Assembly: GCA_963082875.1 (NCBI GenBank) | Contig: OY720097.1 | Coordinates: 8,378,501 to 8,442,500 of the forward strand | Direction of reading: 5' to 3' | DNA from: Corella eumyota | Taxonomy: Eukaryota > Chordata > Ascidiacea > Phlebobranchia > Corellidae | DNA length: 64,000 bases | Shown: in pieces, positions 45,957-57,554 of the stretch | How the letters are laid out: each line of letters opens with the position of its first letter | Numbering within the stretch: the first letter of the stretch is position 1 | Translations under genes and position numbers: made by a program | Notes under the pieces: generated by a model | The model's database searches: none | What the model saw: only the letters and a program-made list of their open reading frames with translations | What the model was told of the DNA's origin: nothing

Positions 45957-46351
45957 GTTTATTTTTTTGTTAAATTTAAATTATTCCAAAGTTTATATAT
46001 TTTAGTAAATAATATACAACAATTAATAAAATAAACAGCTACTAAAAAACAAAAAAATTATTATTACATTAGTGTGTATAAATCAATTTTATATTATCGG
46101 TAAGGAAAAATCCCCATACTCTGATATAACGATTCTTTAAATTTTACCTCAAAGGACAAAAAATACTTGAATATTCAACCTTAAAACCTTACCGTTTGCT
46201 TTATTTTTAGCTTATAATAAATTTAAATATACATACCTACATAAATTTACATTTTATATAAAACTTACACTACCTCCGTGTAACGCTTATAACTTTCAGA
46301 TTTTTTAAAAACCAAACTAAAAAATATACAGACCTCTTTTATATATTGAAA

Positions 46352-46359
46352 TGACGTCA
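46352..46359. promoter_or_regulatory. CRE palindrome upstream of OSBPL9
   Basis: TGACGTCA, about 390 bp upstream of the OSBPL9 start codon. It fits a CREB/ATF promoter site, but its use is inferred. Confidence 0.5.
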
Positions 46360-46563
46360 TAAGTCCAACTTGCAACTGCAAGCGAGAGTGGTAACTCATG
46401 CGAGTTCATATTAAAAGCCATGGCACAAACGATAAAAAAACTGCACCACTGACGAGTATTCGCTCATATTATTAATTCTTTTAAATGAATAAAAACTTCC
46501 AAAAACTAAAATTTTAAAAACAACACATTACCTGAATTTAAGTTAATATTGTTAGAAATAAGT

Positions 46564-46858
46564 ACCGGCAGCGTGGTGTAGTGGTAAGAACACGGGTTCA
46601 ATCCCCATTGTCCACTGACCTTTGCTGTAGCGCCCTTGAGTAAGGCACTATAAACGATACGAACTTCTGCTGAGCCAGCATTTAATCAGCAGCATAATTT
46701 TGGGAATTATATTCTATAATATCCCAAACTATATTCTATAATATCCTAAACTGCCACAGGCAACTTGATCGAGACTAGGTCGGAGTAACTGATGTTACTC
46801 TATGTTTAAGTCGTGCATTTGACTTTTCCACGTCGAGGATAAAGATATATACAAAAAA
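46564..46858 (+). repeat. tRNA-derived SINE, best-preserved copy
   Basis: The head ACCGGCAGCGTGGTGTAGTG carries an A-box-like GTGGTGTAGTGGTAAG and a B box GGGTTCAATCCCC. The body has TGTAGCGCCCTTGAGTAAGG, CTGCTGAGCCAGCA, CCTAAACTGCCACAGGCAAC and GACTAGGTCGGAGTAACTG. The end GAGGATAAAGATATATACAA runs into poly-A. This defines the family found at four other sites here. It may match the SINE Cics-1 described in Ciona, which I could not verify. Confidence 0.85.
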
Positions 46859-48682
46859 AATTAGTAGATTTTTTAGGGAAGAAATAAAACGAAATAGTTT
46901 TAATAAAAAAAAACTCTTTTCGTTAGCGTTTTCGCAAATTTTTTTTTGGCTAAAGCGCTTATTTCTAGTCAAATGGTATTCGGTAATATAACATTTCACA
47001 CAGACGTACATAAAGAACTTTAATATATTTGTTTAAAAACTAAATTTTTTAACTATAATTATTGCTAAAATATCACTTTGTTTGATAATTGTGCAGATAA
47101 AAATGTAAGATAATGAAAAAATAAAAAAATGAAAAAATTAAATTTACTAAATTCTTTAAATAACCAGTCTTTTAAATGCAACGTTATAATTTATCATTTG
47201 TTTTGGTATTGGGTTGTTTAAAGTCGATTTATGCATACAACGTTATAATAATTATAAGCTATTGTATCATAATGTTAAGTTTTTTATTTATTTATACACA
47301 ATTTTACAGTTGATAATTAAATACAAAAAGAGTTTACTGTAGCCTATAAGTTGATTTGCAAAAAGCTACAACGAGCAAGACTAAAAAGGGAAAGTAAGGA
47401 AAAGTCCAAAAAAAAAAACTCTAAAAGCGCAGAGGGTGGGATGAAGAGTCTCGAGAAAAAAATGTTGTGTGATCGTTTTTAGTAAGTAGCAGAACTTTAC
47501 ACGTTTTTTCGCCCTTCCTCCTTTTGGTGCTTGCCTTCGTCCTGGTCATTTCTTTACTCCCCTATTTTAGTAATACCCGGCTACAACTGTAGTCTAACCA
47601 GTTTTATTAAAACGATCGTTTAATGTGGTAAACGTTGAATGTCTGTGTAGTGGGAACAGTGTGCTAGAAATTGATGGAAAGAGACAAATAAAAAGATAAA
47701 TGAAACGAAAACTAATAGGAAGAAAACAAATGATAGAGTGCATTATTAGAAATTTGTAAGTAATAAAAACAATTTAATTTTTTTTCGTTATTTGCTTCAA
47801 AACTATTTTTAGGAGTGATTTACTAAATTTAAATCAATTAAAGTCAATTCAAGGAAATGGCCGAATTCATTTCTATACTTCACAATCTCAATTTTACAGC
47901 AAATAAAATAAAGTGTAGTATGCCAATTGAAAATTTCTATACCTTTTAAATTTGTTTTGAATTTTCTATACCTTTTGAATTTGATTTGAATTTGTTGACA
48001 TGTTTATAATACATGCTAATACGAAAAAAACGTTTATTAAAATTTTTATAAACCAAAATGTTTTTGAATAATTTTGTTAGTGCATACATATATTCAGGTA
48101 ATTGTTTTATGATACTTTTTTTAAATAAATTATTTTTTTACATAATAATTCTACAACAAACTGATATTCCCACTCTTATTTCGATACACATCATCGCAAA
48201 AATGGTTATTTAAAAACCGATTTTGAAATTCTATTAAAAAGGATTAAATAGTTTTTGGGTAGTGATTTCTCAGTTAGAAATACCGAAGTCAGCAAATTTA
48301 GTATATATAACAAATCATTCAACTAAAATTATAAGAGTACCTTTTTCTATGCCCGTTTTAAACAAGCATTTATAAACAAGTGTTTTTTGCTGAAATAGCA
48401 TAAAAATAAAAATGAAGTGCTAGCATAAAATATAATATCAATGTTAATTTATTTACACAAAAAGTTAAACTATTTAAGATGTCACCGGGGTTGTATTTAA
48501 AATTATAGCCTATTTAAAAAGTTTCATCTATTTTAATATTTTTAAGTAAACTTTTAAATAAAGGTTTTCTTAGCATTTGATAACTACAAACTACGAATAA
48601 TTGTTTTTTAAACCAATATATGTTTATATTGAATTAAACAAACTAGTTTAAGCATAAACAGTTTAACTTAGAAGTTGTAAAA

Positions 48683-51563
48683 ATGAGTTTTAAAATACTT
48701 TTAATTTTGTGTTTTTGTACATGGTTCGCTGCATCCCAAAACAATCAAGTTTGTTTTACGGTGACCCCCAATAGCCCCGCTTTTATGGGGCTTCAAACTA
48801 TGCAAGGAACTCCTGGAAAGATGGGGCCAGCTGGACAGAAGGGTACGCGGGGACTGAGGGGTGAGATTGGACCAATAGGAAGTCCTGGCCCAAAAGGTGA
48901 GCAGGGACGAGGTGAGATAGGACCTATGGGTCCGAAAGGATCTATCGGACCAATAGGCAAGTGTTCTTGCGATGGAGGAGTAGTGTCGGAGTTAGAAAAA
49001 ATGCTTCCAGATTTGAAAGGTATTTCGGTAACCATTTTATTTAGTGTGTTCAAATATTGTATTTATAAAGTATTTAACAATCCGAGTAAATATATTTTAC
49101 TGCCCTTTATTTTTAAGGCTTTTTATATATAAAGCCTGTTAAGCAATGTTACTAGTTCAGGATTTCTTACGTTATGCTTTTGTATATAGCACCGTTTTAC
49201 GAACGATACAACTTAAATTTTTTTTTCGGGCCGAGTGCCAGGGCCCGTACTCGAGTACAAACCTAGGCCTTTTTAAAAGCTCGGTTTTTGCCGATCTTTC
49301 ACGTTAAATTATCCGAGCATTTTTAACTAAAATAAAAGTTTATTTATTTTTCGGTAAATTGTAATGCAACTTAAACGCCGTGCAGTGCTATAACTTTTTA
49401 AATGCAGTAGTGTTATAATTCACACTGCGAAATTTTGTCGTTTTACCCATAAATATACTAATATATACATGTCAGTATCTCTATGGTTTTAACGTATTAC
49501 GCGAGATATGACGTTGCTATTCAATTGTTGTCATGTCCGCCAACAAGTGCTTTATCTGAAAGACTTTTTAGTACAGTGGGTTCTATTGCTAGCCCGATTC
49601 GTAACCGGGTAAGTCCTGTACATGTCGAAATGCTTACATTTCTTCATGTGAATTTACGTAAGTTTAAATAAAAAAAAACGTAAGTTTAAGATTTTGCATA
49701 ATTCTTTTGATAAATAAACATTCTAATGTTTAAATTGACTTTTATTTTAATACAAAATTCACTACTAACTCAAGTTCAGTCTATTTCAATATTCTCAAAA
49801 CCAGTAAATTTTTTTTTGACCTTTCACTGCACGTTTTAACGATTGCGATCTTTAAATAAAGGTTCTTAAAATAAATAAATACAATCTTAAACTATTTATC
49901 TATAGTAAGCTTGCAGCGGTATAACATTTAAATAAAATATTTAAAAAAAAGAAATAGTGTCCACAATAAAAATTTACGCATTTTTTCCGGGCATACGTTT
50001 TGCGTTACGTATCGAAAGATCACTTAGGTATTTATTTTCTTTATTAAAAAGCTCGTATTGCTTGGCAAAGCTTTTTTAAAATTGAGATGCACGTACGAGC
50101 CGAGCTTTTTACGATTTAGCACATTCTTATTGTTTATATTGATTACAATTGTCCATCGACGCTAATACCTTTTATATCTTAAAGTTTGTTTTTTAATAAT
50201 AGAGACACATACTCTAGATACTCTTAAAAACTTTTTTTGTACCTTTTTATATAAAAGCACTTATAAGTGGTTCGTGTGAGCTTGGATTAATAGATGGAAA
50301 AATACCAAACAGCGACATCACAGCTAGTTCTTTCAGATACGATCACTCACCACAAAAGGCAAGGTTGAATGCTAACACTTACGGTTGGGGACCTAGCCAA
50401 AGTGAGTTGCTAAAAGTTTTTACTTTCTGTTTATCTATTAATATATTTTTAAAACTTCAGTAAGTAGTAACATTTAGAATTAAAAAAGCAATGGTATAAT
50501 GGTAAAATACCAATTTATTTTACACAAGGGGTGTCTTTGGTTCTAATTTAAAAAAAAATTATATGAGCTTTCGTGTTTGACATATTATTGGTTACATGTA
50601 ATGATACCGGATCAAATAAATTGCATAAGTTGAATTGAAAAAAATAATCAGATAAATGGTATAATTCAAACCCTAGCTCCCCCCAACCTATTGAAACCCA
50701 TTCGAAACTGCATACTTTAAAAGTACTATTAAAAACTCGTATATCGGAATGTGTTTGTTTTAAGCAAAATAAACGAAGTTGTTTTCTTCAGAAGTTATAA
50801 TAAAAATAATAACTAACACAAGCTATTAAAGCTGTATTATTTTTTTATAAGACAATGTTGAACAATGGATTCAGGTAAAATTCCCAGAGTCAACTAAAGT
50901 GACAGGAGTTGTGACACAAGGTAACAACCATTATCCTCAATGGGTCAGAAGCTTTAAAATATCCTATGGGCCCAATACATCGAATCTTCAGTTCATTCAA
51001 CAAAATGGACATGATATGGTAAGTTCCAAAAAGTCTAAACACTCTAAACCGTTAAATTCGCTACCTTTTTACTTTTTTTAGATTATATTTTGGTTAAAAT
51101 AGGATTGGCCAGAAACTTGACCAGATTTTTTAATTCAAGGATTGGCCAGAAACTTGACCTGGTTTTTTAAATTGCGGAAAGTACTTGTTTCATTGTCCCA
51201 AATACAAAAATTAATTATAGACAGTGTTTTAATAGCATTTTAATAAAGGTAATTTTTTTTTGTTTTTTGATAATCAGACCTTAAGCCTAAATCAGTCAAA
51301 ATTTATTTGATCCACACGATTCATTTGACTTACTTGATCTTGTATATTTTATAAGTACCGCAAATAAAGAAAACGGGGTTTTGTTGGCATATTAAATTAA
51401 AGCATATCTAACCTTCCCTTTGCATTAGATATTCAGTGGTGGTTCAACAAATGGTCTTCAATACAACTACTTCCCTCGACCTGTAAGAGCTTCCTATGTT
51501 AGATTGTATCCATTAACCTGGGAAAGTCATATCCGGCTAAGAATGGAACTATTAGGTTGCTAA
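48683..51563 (+). CDS. Secreted collagen-like protein with C-terminal F5/8 type C domain
   Basis: Four exons, 48683-49019, 50258-50401, 50852-51018 and 51429-51563, encode 260 residues. A signal peptide (MSFKILLILCFCTWFAAS) is followed by a short Cys-containing stretch. A collagen-like Gly-X-Y run spans about 42-92 (GTPGKMGPAGQKGTRGLRGE) with one imperfection, then a CSC pair that could link chains. From about 118, SCELGLIDGKIPNSDITASS to MELLGC is a complete discoidin/F5-8C domain of the usual length with its terminal Cys pair; WIQVKFPESTKVTGVVTQG is typical. The layout of collagen stalk plus ligand-binding head recalls ficolins and collectins, so an oligomeric extracellular lectin or matrix protein is plausible (inference). 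I know no direct orthologue. Intron 1 holds a hAT fossil. Confidence 0.88.
49215..50115 (+). mobile_element. hAT DNA transposon remnant in intron 1
   Basis: The segment 49510-49671 encodes a hAT C-terminal dimerisation domain: PPTSALSERLFSTVGSIASP followed by IRNRVSPVHVEMLTFLHVNL and a stop. Only this last part of a transposase remains; the upstream catalytic region is gone, apparently by internal deletion. GC-richer borders (CTCGAGTACAAACCTAGGCC on the left, GCACGTACGAGCCGAGCTTT on the right) look like decayed inverted termini. Exact ends and target duplication were not determined. Confidence 0.75.
51097..51172. repeat. Short tandem duplication in intron 3
   Basis: Two ~38-bp copies of AGGATTGGCCAGAAACTTGA followed by CC(A/T)G(A/G)TTTTTTAA, in the last intron of the collagen/F5-8C gene. 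Confidence 0.8.
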
Positions 51564-52436
51564 TAACTGTAAAGTGTTGACGTTTCTACCAATCCCATTT
51601 GTACATATTTCATAACCAAAACTATAGTTTTAAACATTATAAAAGAGTTTTTTTTTATAAATTAGTTTATCAATGTTATAGTAGATAAAAAATAATTTAA
51701 TTAGGAAAACTTGATATATTTACAAACTAAACATTTGGTTATAGACAAAAACAAATATGAATTTGTAAACATGTTTTTACTGCCTTTAATCTTATATATT
51801 TAATCATTATAAATAAAAAAAATTCATTTTAAACATTTTTTCACTTTTTTTGATAAAAGAAGTTGAAAATTTAATGATGATCATTTATTATTTAAATAAT
51901 AAGCATTAAAATAAGATAAACAAAAATTTAATTTTAACCCATTTTTTTTCTTATTGACATAAATGATTAACAATAGCCCAACATTTAATTTTTACTAAAC
52001 TTGTAACCGTTTACTTTGATAAGGCCACTTTTGCTTGGTTTAAAATTTTAATAAGGTTTCGGCTTCGGGCTAAAACCAGTGTGGTTTTTTTGGTTTAATA
52101 ATTGTCAGTAAATTTTTGTTATATTTTATGTAGGCTAGTTTTTAACATATGACAACTATAAACAATTTGATTCTAATATTTTGTAATCGTAAATGCAATT
52201 TGTACAACTGCAAAAAACAACCTTGCTTCATAGATATTACATTACAATGTAATATCTATGCTTACTTAGTGTTAAATGTTTAAAAATCTATGCTTTAGTG
52301 TTAAATGTTTAAAAAAATATACTAACAGCTTGAAATAAATAGAACTTTCCTTAACAACAACCACAGCCACTGTTGTGATACGCATTCTAATAAAATTAAG
52401 GCAAAATCTTAAATTATTTGCTTTAAAGTAATAAAA
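51564..52436. other. Intergenic, collagen/F5-8C gene to RSPH14
   Basis: 873 bp, AT-rich, no coding signal. A small perfect palindrome TAGATATTACATTACAATGT/AATATCTA lies near 52230-52258, and a local repeat TTAGTGTTAAATGTTTAAAA near 52266-52318. Confidence 0.5.
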
Positions 52437-54415
52437 ATGGCAACTACAAAAATAACTTATGCATTGCCACCCAATATTGATGCAACACAGTCTCCATTGG
52501 CTTTTGGTAGCAGAGCATTGCCTAAATTAAACCGCGAGTTAAACGATAAAGAGCTGATTACGAGACAGCGAGCTCTTATGACATTATGTGATCTTGTTCA
52601 CGACCCAGAAAAAATATACGAAGCAATTGGAGTTGGTAATAAATTACGCAAAATTTTATAAATTTTTAAAGTAAATTCATCAATTTTTTATGTTTCTTGT
52701 GGATTTGAAAGCCCTCGTACCTACATTTCTGAATTGTCGTTTAATTACATTTTAAATTTTAAACTGCTTTTTTAGGCTGCATTGAAAGTTTAAAGAATCT
52801 ATTAACAGACAAAGACAGCACTGTTAGACATAAAGCAACCGAGGTTTTATTTATCATGGCTACTCATAACGTTGGGAGAGATGCCTTTCTTAGGTTTAAA
52901 GCCATTGTGCCAGTTGCAAAGGTTAACTAAAAAAGTTGCTTGAACAATTAAACTGACTTATCTTAAGTTTGTGTCATATTATGTTTAAATTATTTTTCTA
53001 AATCTCCACATGGAAATCTGATCCAAATCCTTCAAGGAACTCTTATTACAAAGTTGTTCGGTTAATAAACTCAGTGTCTATTATTAAAGTCAGAAAATCT
53101 AATTTTTAGGAATGTCTTTGTCTAACTTTAGTATCTACCAACAACAATAAAATAATTAAACCTATAAATGTAAACAATTATGTGCTAGTTAACATTAATA
53201 TAATCTAGAAGCCTTTAAATTAAGTATTATGTAAAAATGATACCAAATCATATTCAACATTTTTTTAAAGTTATTTGATGATGAGGTGGAAATAGTGAGA
53301 AAAAATGCACATAAAGCCATCAAGATGTTGTCAGAAATTCCTTCAGGTAACAACACAAAAAATAAAAAAAATGGTAATCTTAAAATTAAGGCATGGCAAC
53401 TTAGCTATTACAAAATATATGCACAAAATTATAAATAAAAGGTTTTTAAATTAGTTTATATATATGCACAAAATTTTAAATAAAAGGTTTTTAAATTAGT
53501 TTCTGTTTCTACAAATCACCCGATCAATTTAAATTTACATTTTTTACAGGGGCACTTGGAATTGTTGCCGCCCAACTAATACCCAAACTTGTGTTAAAAT
53601 TAAAAATTGATATTGATGAAATTAAGGTTTTAATTCTTGACACACTTCATTTCTGCATGCGAGTTGACGCAGAAAGTGCTCTACAAGCTGGAATAATGCC
53701 AGCTTTAAAGGTAAATATCTCAACTGGTTATTTACATGAAGTGGTATATGGTTGTCATCTATGTAAATTTACAAGCTATTATCAACTTAGTTAAACCTAT
53801 TTAAAAAAATTTTAGCAATTGTTGAACCATGACATTGCCTCAATCAGGGGATCTGCGGCACGGAACATGATGGATGTAAGTGTGCCACTTAGTGGTAAAG
53901 ATGCTGCATGCAAGGATGAAAATATTATTCCGGCCCTAGTCAACCTTCTTGGTGATGTGGACACCGAAGTGAAAGCGAATGCTGCAGGTGCTCTAATGAC
54001 TATCACCATAACAACAAAAGGTGTGTAAAAAATGCTAGGTAAATGCACAAAAATCTATTTAAAAATAGGCAGTAATATGTTATGCTTTTCTAATTGGATT
54101 TTCTGTTTTTTTTAATAAGTGTTGTTAGGTTTTTTGTTCAAACCTAATAAAATTAGTAATTTTGTTACTCTAGGCAAGTATGCAGCTATTAAAGCAGGAG
54201 CAATTAACCCTTTGTTCCGCCTTGTCAACTCGTCAAACTCAGAAACACGTCTGTACGCCATAAAGGCTTTAACAATGCTCTCTGAAGCACCAGAAGGAAG
54301 AAAAATGATGGAAAGTTTAGTTGAAGACATAAAGGATAGAACGGATGATCCTGACAGCATGGCTGTGGCAAGAGCAGCTCAGATTGCGATGAAAGTGATA
54401 ACATGGAAGCCTTAG
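52437..54415 (+). CDS. RSPH14: Radial spoke head protein 14 (armadillo-repeat, ciliary)
   Basis: Six exons, 52437-52635, 52776-52921, 53271-53346, 53550-53710, 53816-54020 and 54174-54415, encode about 342 residues, near human RSPH14/RTDR1 (348). The start ITYALPPNIDATQSPLAFGS and RALPKLNRELNDKELITRQR match human (MYMPPDIDPTKAAIAYGCRA, LPKLNEELQSEDLLTRQ). Helical armadillo repeats run throughout, for example SLKNLLTDKDSTVRHKATEV and VNLLGDVDTEVKANAAGALM. The end KALTMLSEAPEGRKMME and AMKVITWKP is conserved. It is a component of axonemal radial spokes in motile cilia and sperm. No damage is seen. Confidence 0.95.
53416..53502. repeat. Tandem duplication in RSPH14 intron 3
   Basis: Two adjacent ~43-bp copies of TATATGCACAAAATT, then AAATAAAAGGTTTTTAAATT and AGTTT. 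Intronic, probably replication slippage. Confidence 0.8.
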
Positions 54416-54622
54416 ATTTCCCTTGTATTTTTTTAATTTTATTTTTCATTTAACCTAACTGATTCAAATTTGTTTTTCTTTAATTGAAGTATGTTTCAAC
54501 TAAAAAGTTTTATTTTTACAGTTTAATATGATGTTATAATTACAGAGACTTTAAAATTCATAAATAAAAAATATATTCAAGTCATTAAAACAAATTTTTA
54601 TCATATTAATTGCCATGTTTAT

Positions 54623-57067
54623 CTATTTTACCACTGCTTGTACTGGCAATGCCCCCGTGTTTCCAGTTAACCCACTAATATTTTCAAGAATTTTAATCTA
54701 AATGTTAAAATTTCTAATTTATATCACAGAATAAATTTTAAGCTTGGTTTTGTCATTTTAATTACCTGAATAAGAGTTGGTAGGTGGCTTAGAAACAGAA
54801 ATTTTGAAAGGGGGCCAATTGTGTACTGATTTTGGGGAGTTTGAGAAAACAAAGCATGCTCATAAGCCTCAATGACCTTACTTGGATTATTACTAACCAT
54901 AGATGGATTGTTGTAAACATTTTTGGACTGTTTTATCTCTAAAAATTTTACAAAAAAGTAAAATATTAACTTATTTTAAAAAAAAGGAAACCGCTCTGTA
55001 ATTAAACTTTAAAATATTGGAATATTATTAATTTTCAAATACTTAGTTTGTAAAATTGCTCTTCATATATTTCTTTTAAATCAGGTGAAAGGTTGTCAAA
55101 TCTTTTTTTATATTTCTCTTCAACATTATCAATTTTAGTTAAATTGGTTTGGAAAAATGAAGGCTCAATTGTATGTATGGATATATTGAACGGTTTCAAA
55201 TCATTACTAAAATTAATTTACAAGTAACTAAAGGGGCTTTAATTATAGATTGACCAACATAATTTTCATCACAAATTTGTTAATATAAATGGTTATTAAA
55301 AAAAGAAAGGTTATTTTAATTAAATACCGGCACCTTGGTGTAGTGGTAGGAACACTTGCTACACCACATGAAGTCGTGGGTTCAATCCCCACTGCTCTCC
55401 TGCTGTAGCCGCCCTTGAGTAAGGCGCAATAAATTATATGAACTTCTGCTAAGCCAGCACCTAATTAGCAGCTTAATTATTAGGTCGAGGTAACAGTTGT
55501 TACACTATGTTTAGGTTGCGCATTCGACTTTCCCAAATCTAGGATAAAGATATATACAAAAAAAAATATTATTAAATTTAAATGAAAAACCTGAGTCCAT
55601 CAGAAAAAGCTTGTACTGCAAATTTAGAAAGATTATAACCATTTGTTGTTATGGAAATTCTTCCTGCAATGCTGCTCATATTTACAAATGTCCTAAATAA
55701 AATAATAAATTTAAACCTTTTTTCACAAATCAGGTTTCAGGATTTATTTTATTAACATTCTATAGCCACAAGTAAATTTTATGCAAAAACCTTAAATAAA
55801 TATTAAATATTACTGACTAGGTTAAACAGATAAAACACTTGAATATAAATTCCTTTTTTGTATATAATTTTTTTTTTATTAGCAAAGATTAATGGAATAT
55901 TAAAATAAAATAATGCATACACTGGTGATTTGTGTGTTTTTATTTACAAATGATATACTTTACTAATAACTAACCTTCACTTCCTCTTCTAATTAATGGG
56001 AGAAATTGCAAAGTGACATTTGCCATCCCAATAACATTAACTTCTAAGACTTTTTGGAATTCATATCTGTCATACCAGTCAAATGGAACAGGGAAGGATC
56101 CAATTCCAGCATTGTTAACAATACCCCATAATGCTTTGTACTAAATAAACATAATTTATTACAAAAAAAATAAACACAAATTCAAAGACAATCAATATGT
56201 TAGTGATGCTTGATAAAGATAGGCTATACATTTTAATTTAAGAGCATGCCAAATGTTAATTTAATTTTTTACAAAAAAAGATCCTTGTATATATATAAAA
56301 GGGGTTAGTGGACAATATTTATATATATATAAATTTGTAGTTCTAAAAAAATAAAACTGCTGTTTGTGTTGCAAAGGTAAATTATCGCAGAAAAAATATT
56401 CAAGGCAAGTTGCAACCTTATTTTAACAAGTATATATACTACGTTTTAAATAATAATGTAAAATTTAATATTAACTTAAATAAAAACAGTTTTACAAACC
56501 TTTTTCATTTAGATCATCCTGGACAAATTTTGCTGCATTTTTATACTATTAGTATCTCTTACATCAAGGAGTACTGCTTTTAATTTTGCAGATGAAAACT
56601 TATCAAACTTTTGCACAGATTCCTCTTTTAGGAAACCAGCATAAACATAAACACCCTTTTAATAATGTTTTATTACTTTACATTTAAAATAAAATATTTT
56701 ACCATAAAAAAAGCATTACTTATTTGTGAAAATTAGGGTTTAAAAAATATTTACATAAATTATATACATAAATATATATATTTTATTTTGAAAAACATGA
56801 ACAATTTATCATACATTTGAATCTAGTTTTTCTGCAAGAAGTTTTCTAAATCCAGAATCACATCCTTAAACAACATATAATATTTGTTAAAAATTATCAG
56901 AAAAACTAAAGTTAACCAAACTACAAGAGAACTGTATATGTAAAAAATAAATTTTTACCTGTAATAAAAACTCTTCGATTAGTTATGTCCGAAACGGTTT
57001 TATTTTCATGGCCTCTAAAAAACCAGACTCCAATTAAAATAATAAATATTAAAATGATAATATACAT
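54623..57067 (-). pseudogene. SDR9C-type short-chain dehydrogenase (RDH/HSD17B6-like), apparently damaged
   Basis: Eight exons, 56959-57067, 56815-56864, 56500-56655, 55975-56133, 55591-55692, 55043-55206, 54766-54938 and 54623-54697, give a family-length product of about 310 residues. An N-terminal membrane anchor (MYIIILIFIILIGVWFFRG) precedes the cofactor motif TGCDSGFRK. Then follow LWGIVNNAGIGSFPVPFDWY and the catalytic Ser with YNLSK, all typical of retinol/hydroxysteroid dehydrogenases of the ER. Three oddities: the cofactor motif has Arg where the last Gly of TGxxxGxG is expected; exon 3 shifts frame at a five-A run near 56539, after VRDTNSIK, and reaches a stop; and the exon 4/5 phases (1 and 2) do not match. 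Either a decaying gene or sequence errors. The other joins are clean. Confidence 0.65.
55326..55566 (+). repeat. tRNA-derived SINE in SDR gene intron
   Basis: Copy of the 46.6-kb family with head ACCGGCACCTTGGTGTAGTG, B box GGGTTCAATCCCC, TTGAGTAAGGCGCAATAAAT and end AGGATAAAGATATATACAAA. It lacks the CCCAAACTGCCACAGG segment, apparently by internal deletion. Confidence 0.85.
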
Positions 57068-57554
57068 AATTTATTAACTCCTTAAAAATTGTAATAACAG
57101 ATTATTTTAAAATAATTGTTAGCCTTATGCAGCCAATGTTAATAATTAAGTATTTTTAACCCACAATTTCGGAGTAAAAGGATCATGCATCATTTTATCA
57201 TTATTAACAATGTTGAAATTTCGATTTTTCTTTTTCTTGTACAACATAGTAATCGAGGACAAATTTAAAGAAAGTTATTCAACCATATTAAGAACAACCA
57301 TATTAAGAAAAGGTTTTGTTATTGTACTGCTTGGCGTTAACACGTGTTTACGTTTGTTTTATCAAACTTCGGCATAGTTTAACAATAATATTGCAATTTT
57401 AATTTGGTGTTTATAATGAAATGTCGATTTTTTTTTAAATAAAGTGGGTCTATTATTGTTGACTTGCAATAACTGTATAACGTAAAGGTTTTTTTAAAAG
57501 CTAACAGTTAAAACCTCCTTTAATTTATCATTTTATTTTAAGGTTTACGTTAAA
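57068..57554. promoter_or_regulatory. Divergent spacer, SDR gene / UTP4
   Basis: 487 bp between divergent start codons, probably a shared promoter. CACGTG-like AACACGTGTTTACG at about 57339-57352 includes an E-box. An acceptor-like TTTTATTTTAAG lies about a dozen bases before the UTP4 start. Confidence 0.4.

Larger units (their letters stand above)
45957..48682. other. Intergenic, OSBPL9 upstream region to collagen/F5-8C gene
   Basis: 2.7 kb divergent region. It contains a CRE and a SINE (listed separately), a purine-rich patch near 47390-47460 and a C/T-rich patch near 47500-47580. No coding frame was recognised. The last 1 kb is AT-rich and presumably carries the promoter of the gene at 48683. 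Confidence 0.45.

Noticed and set aside
46564-46640. Possible true tRNA gene
   Set aside because: A- and B-box-like sequences are there, but no cloverleaf closes, and the unit is the head of a repeated SINE ending in poly-A.
48793-49053. 86-codon open frame antisense to the collagen-like exon
   Set aside because: Pro/Ile-rich product is the mirror of the Gly-X-Y coding repeat.
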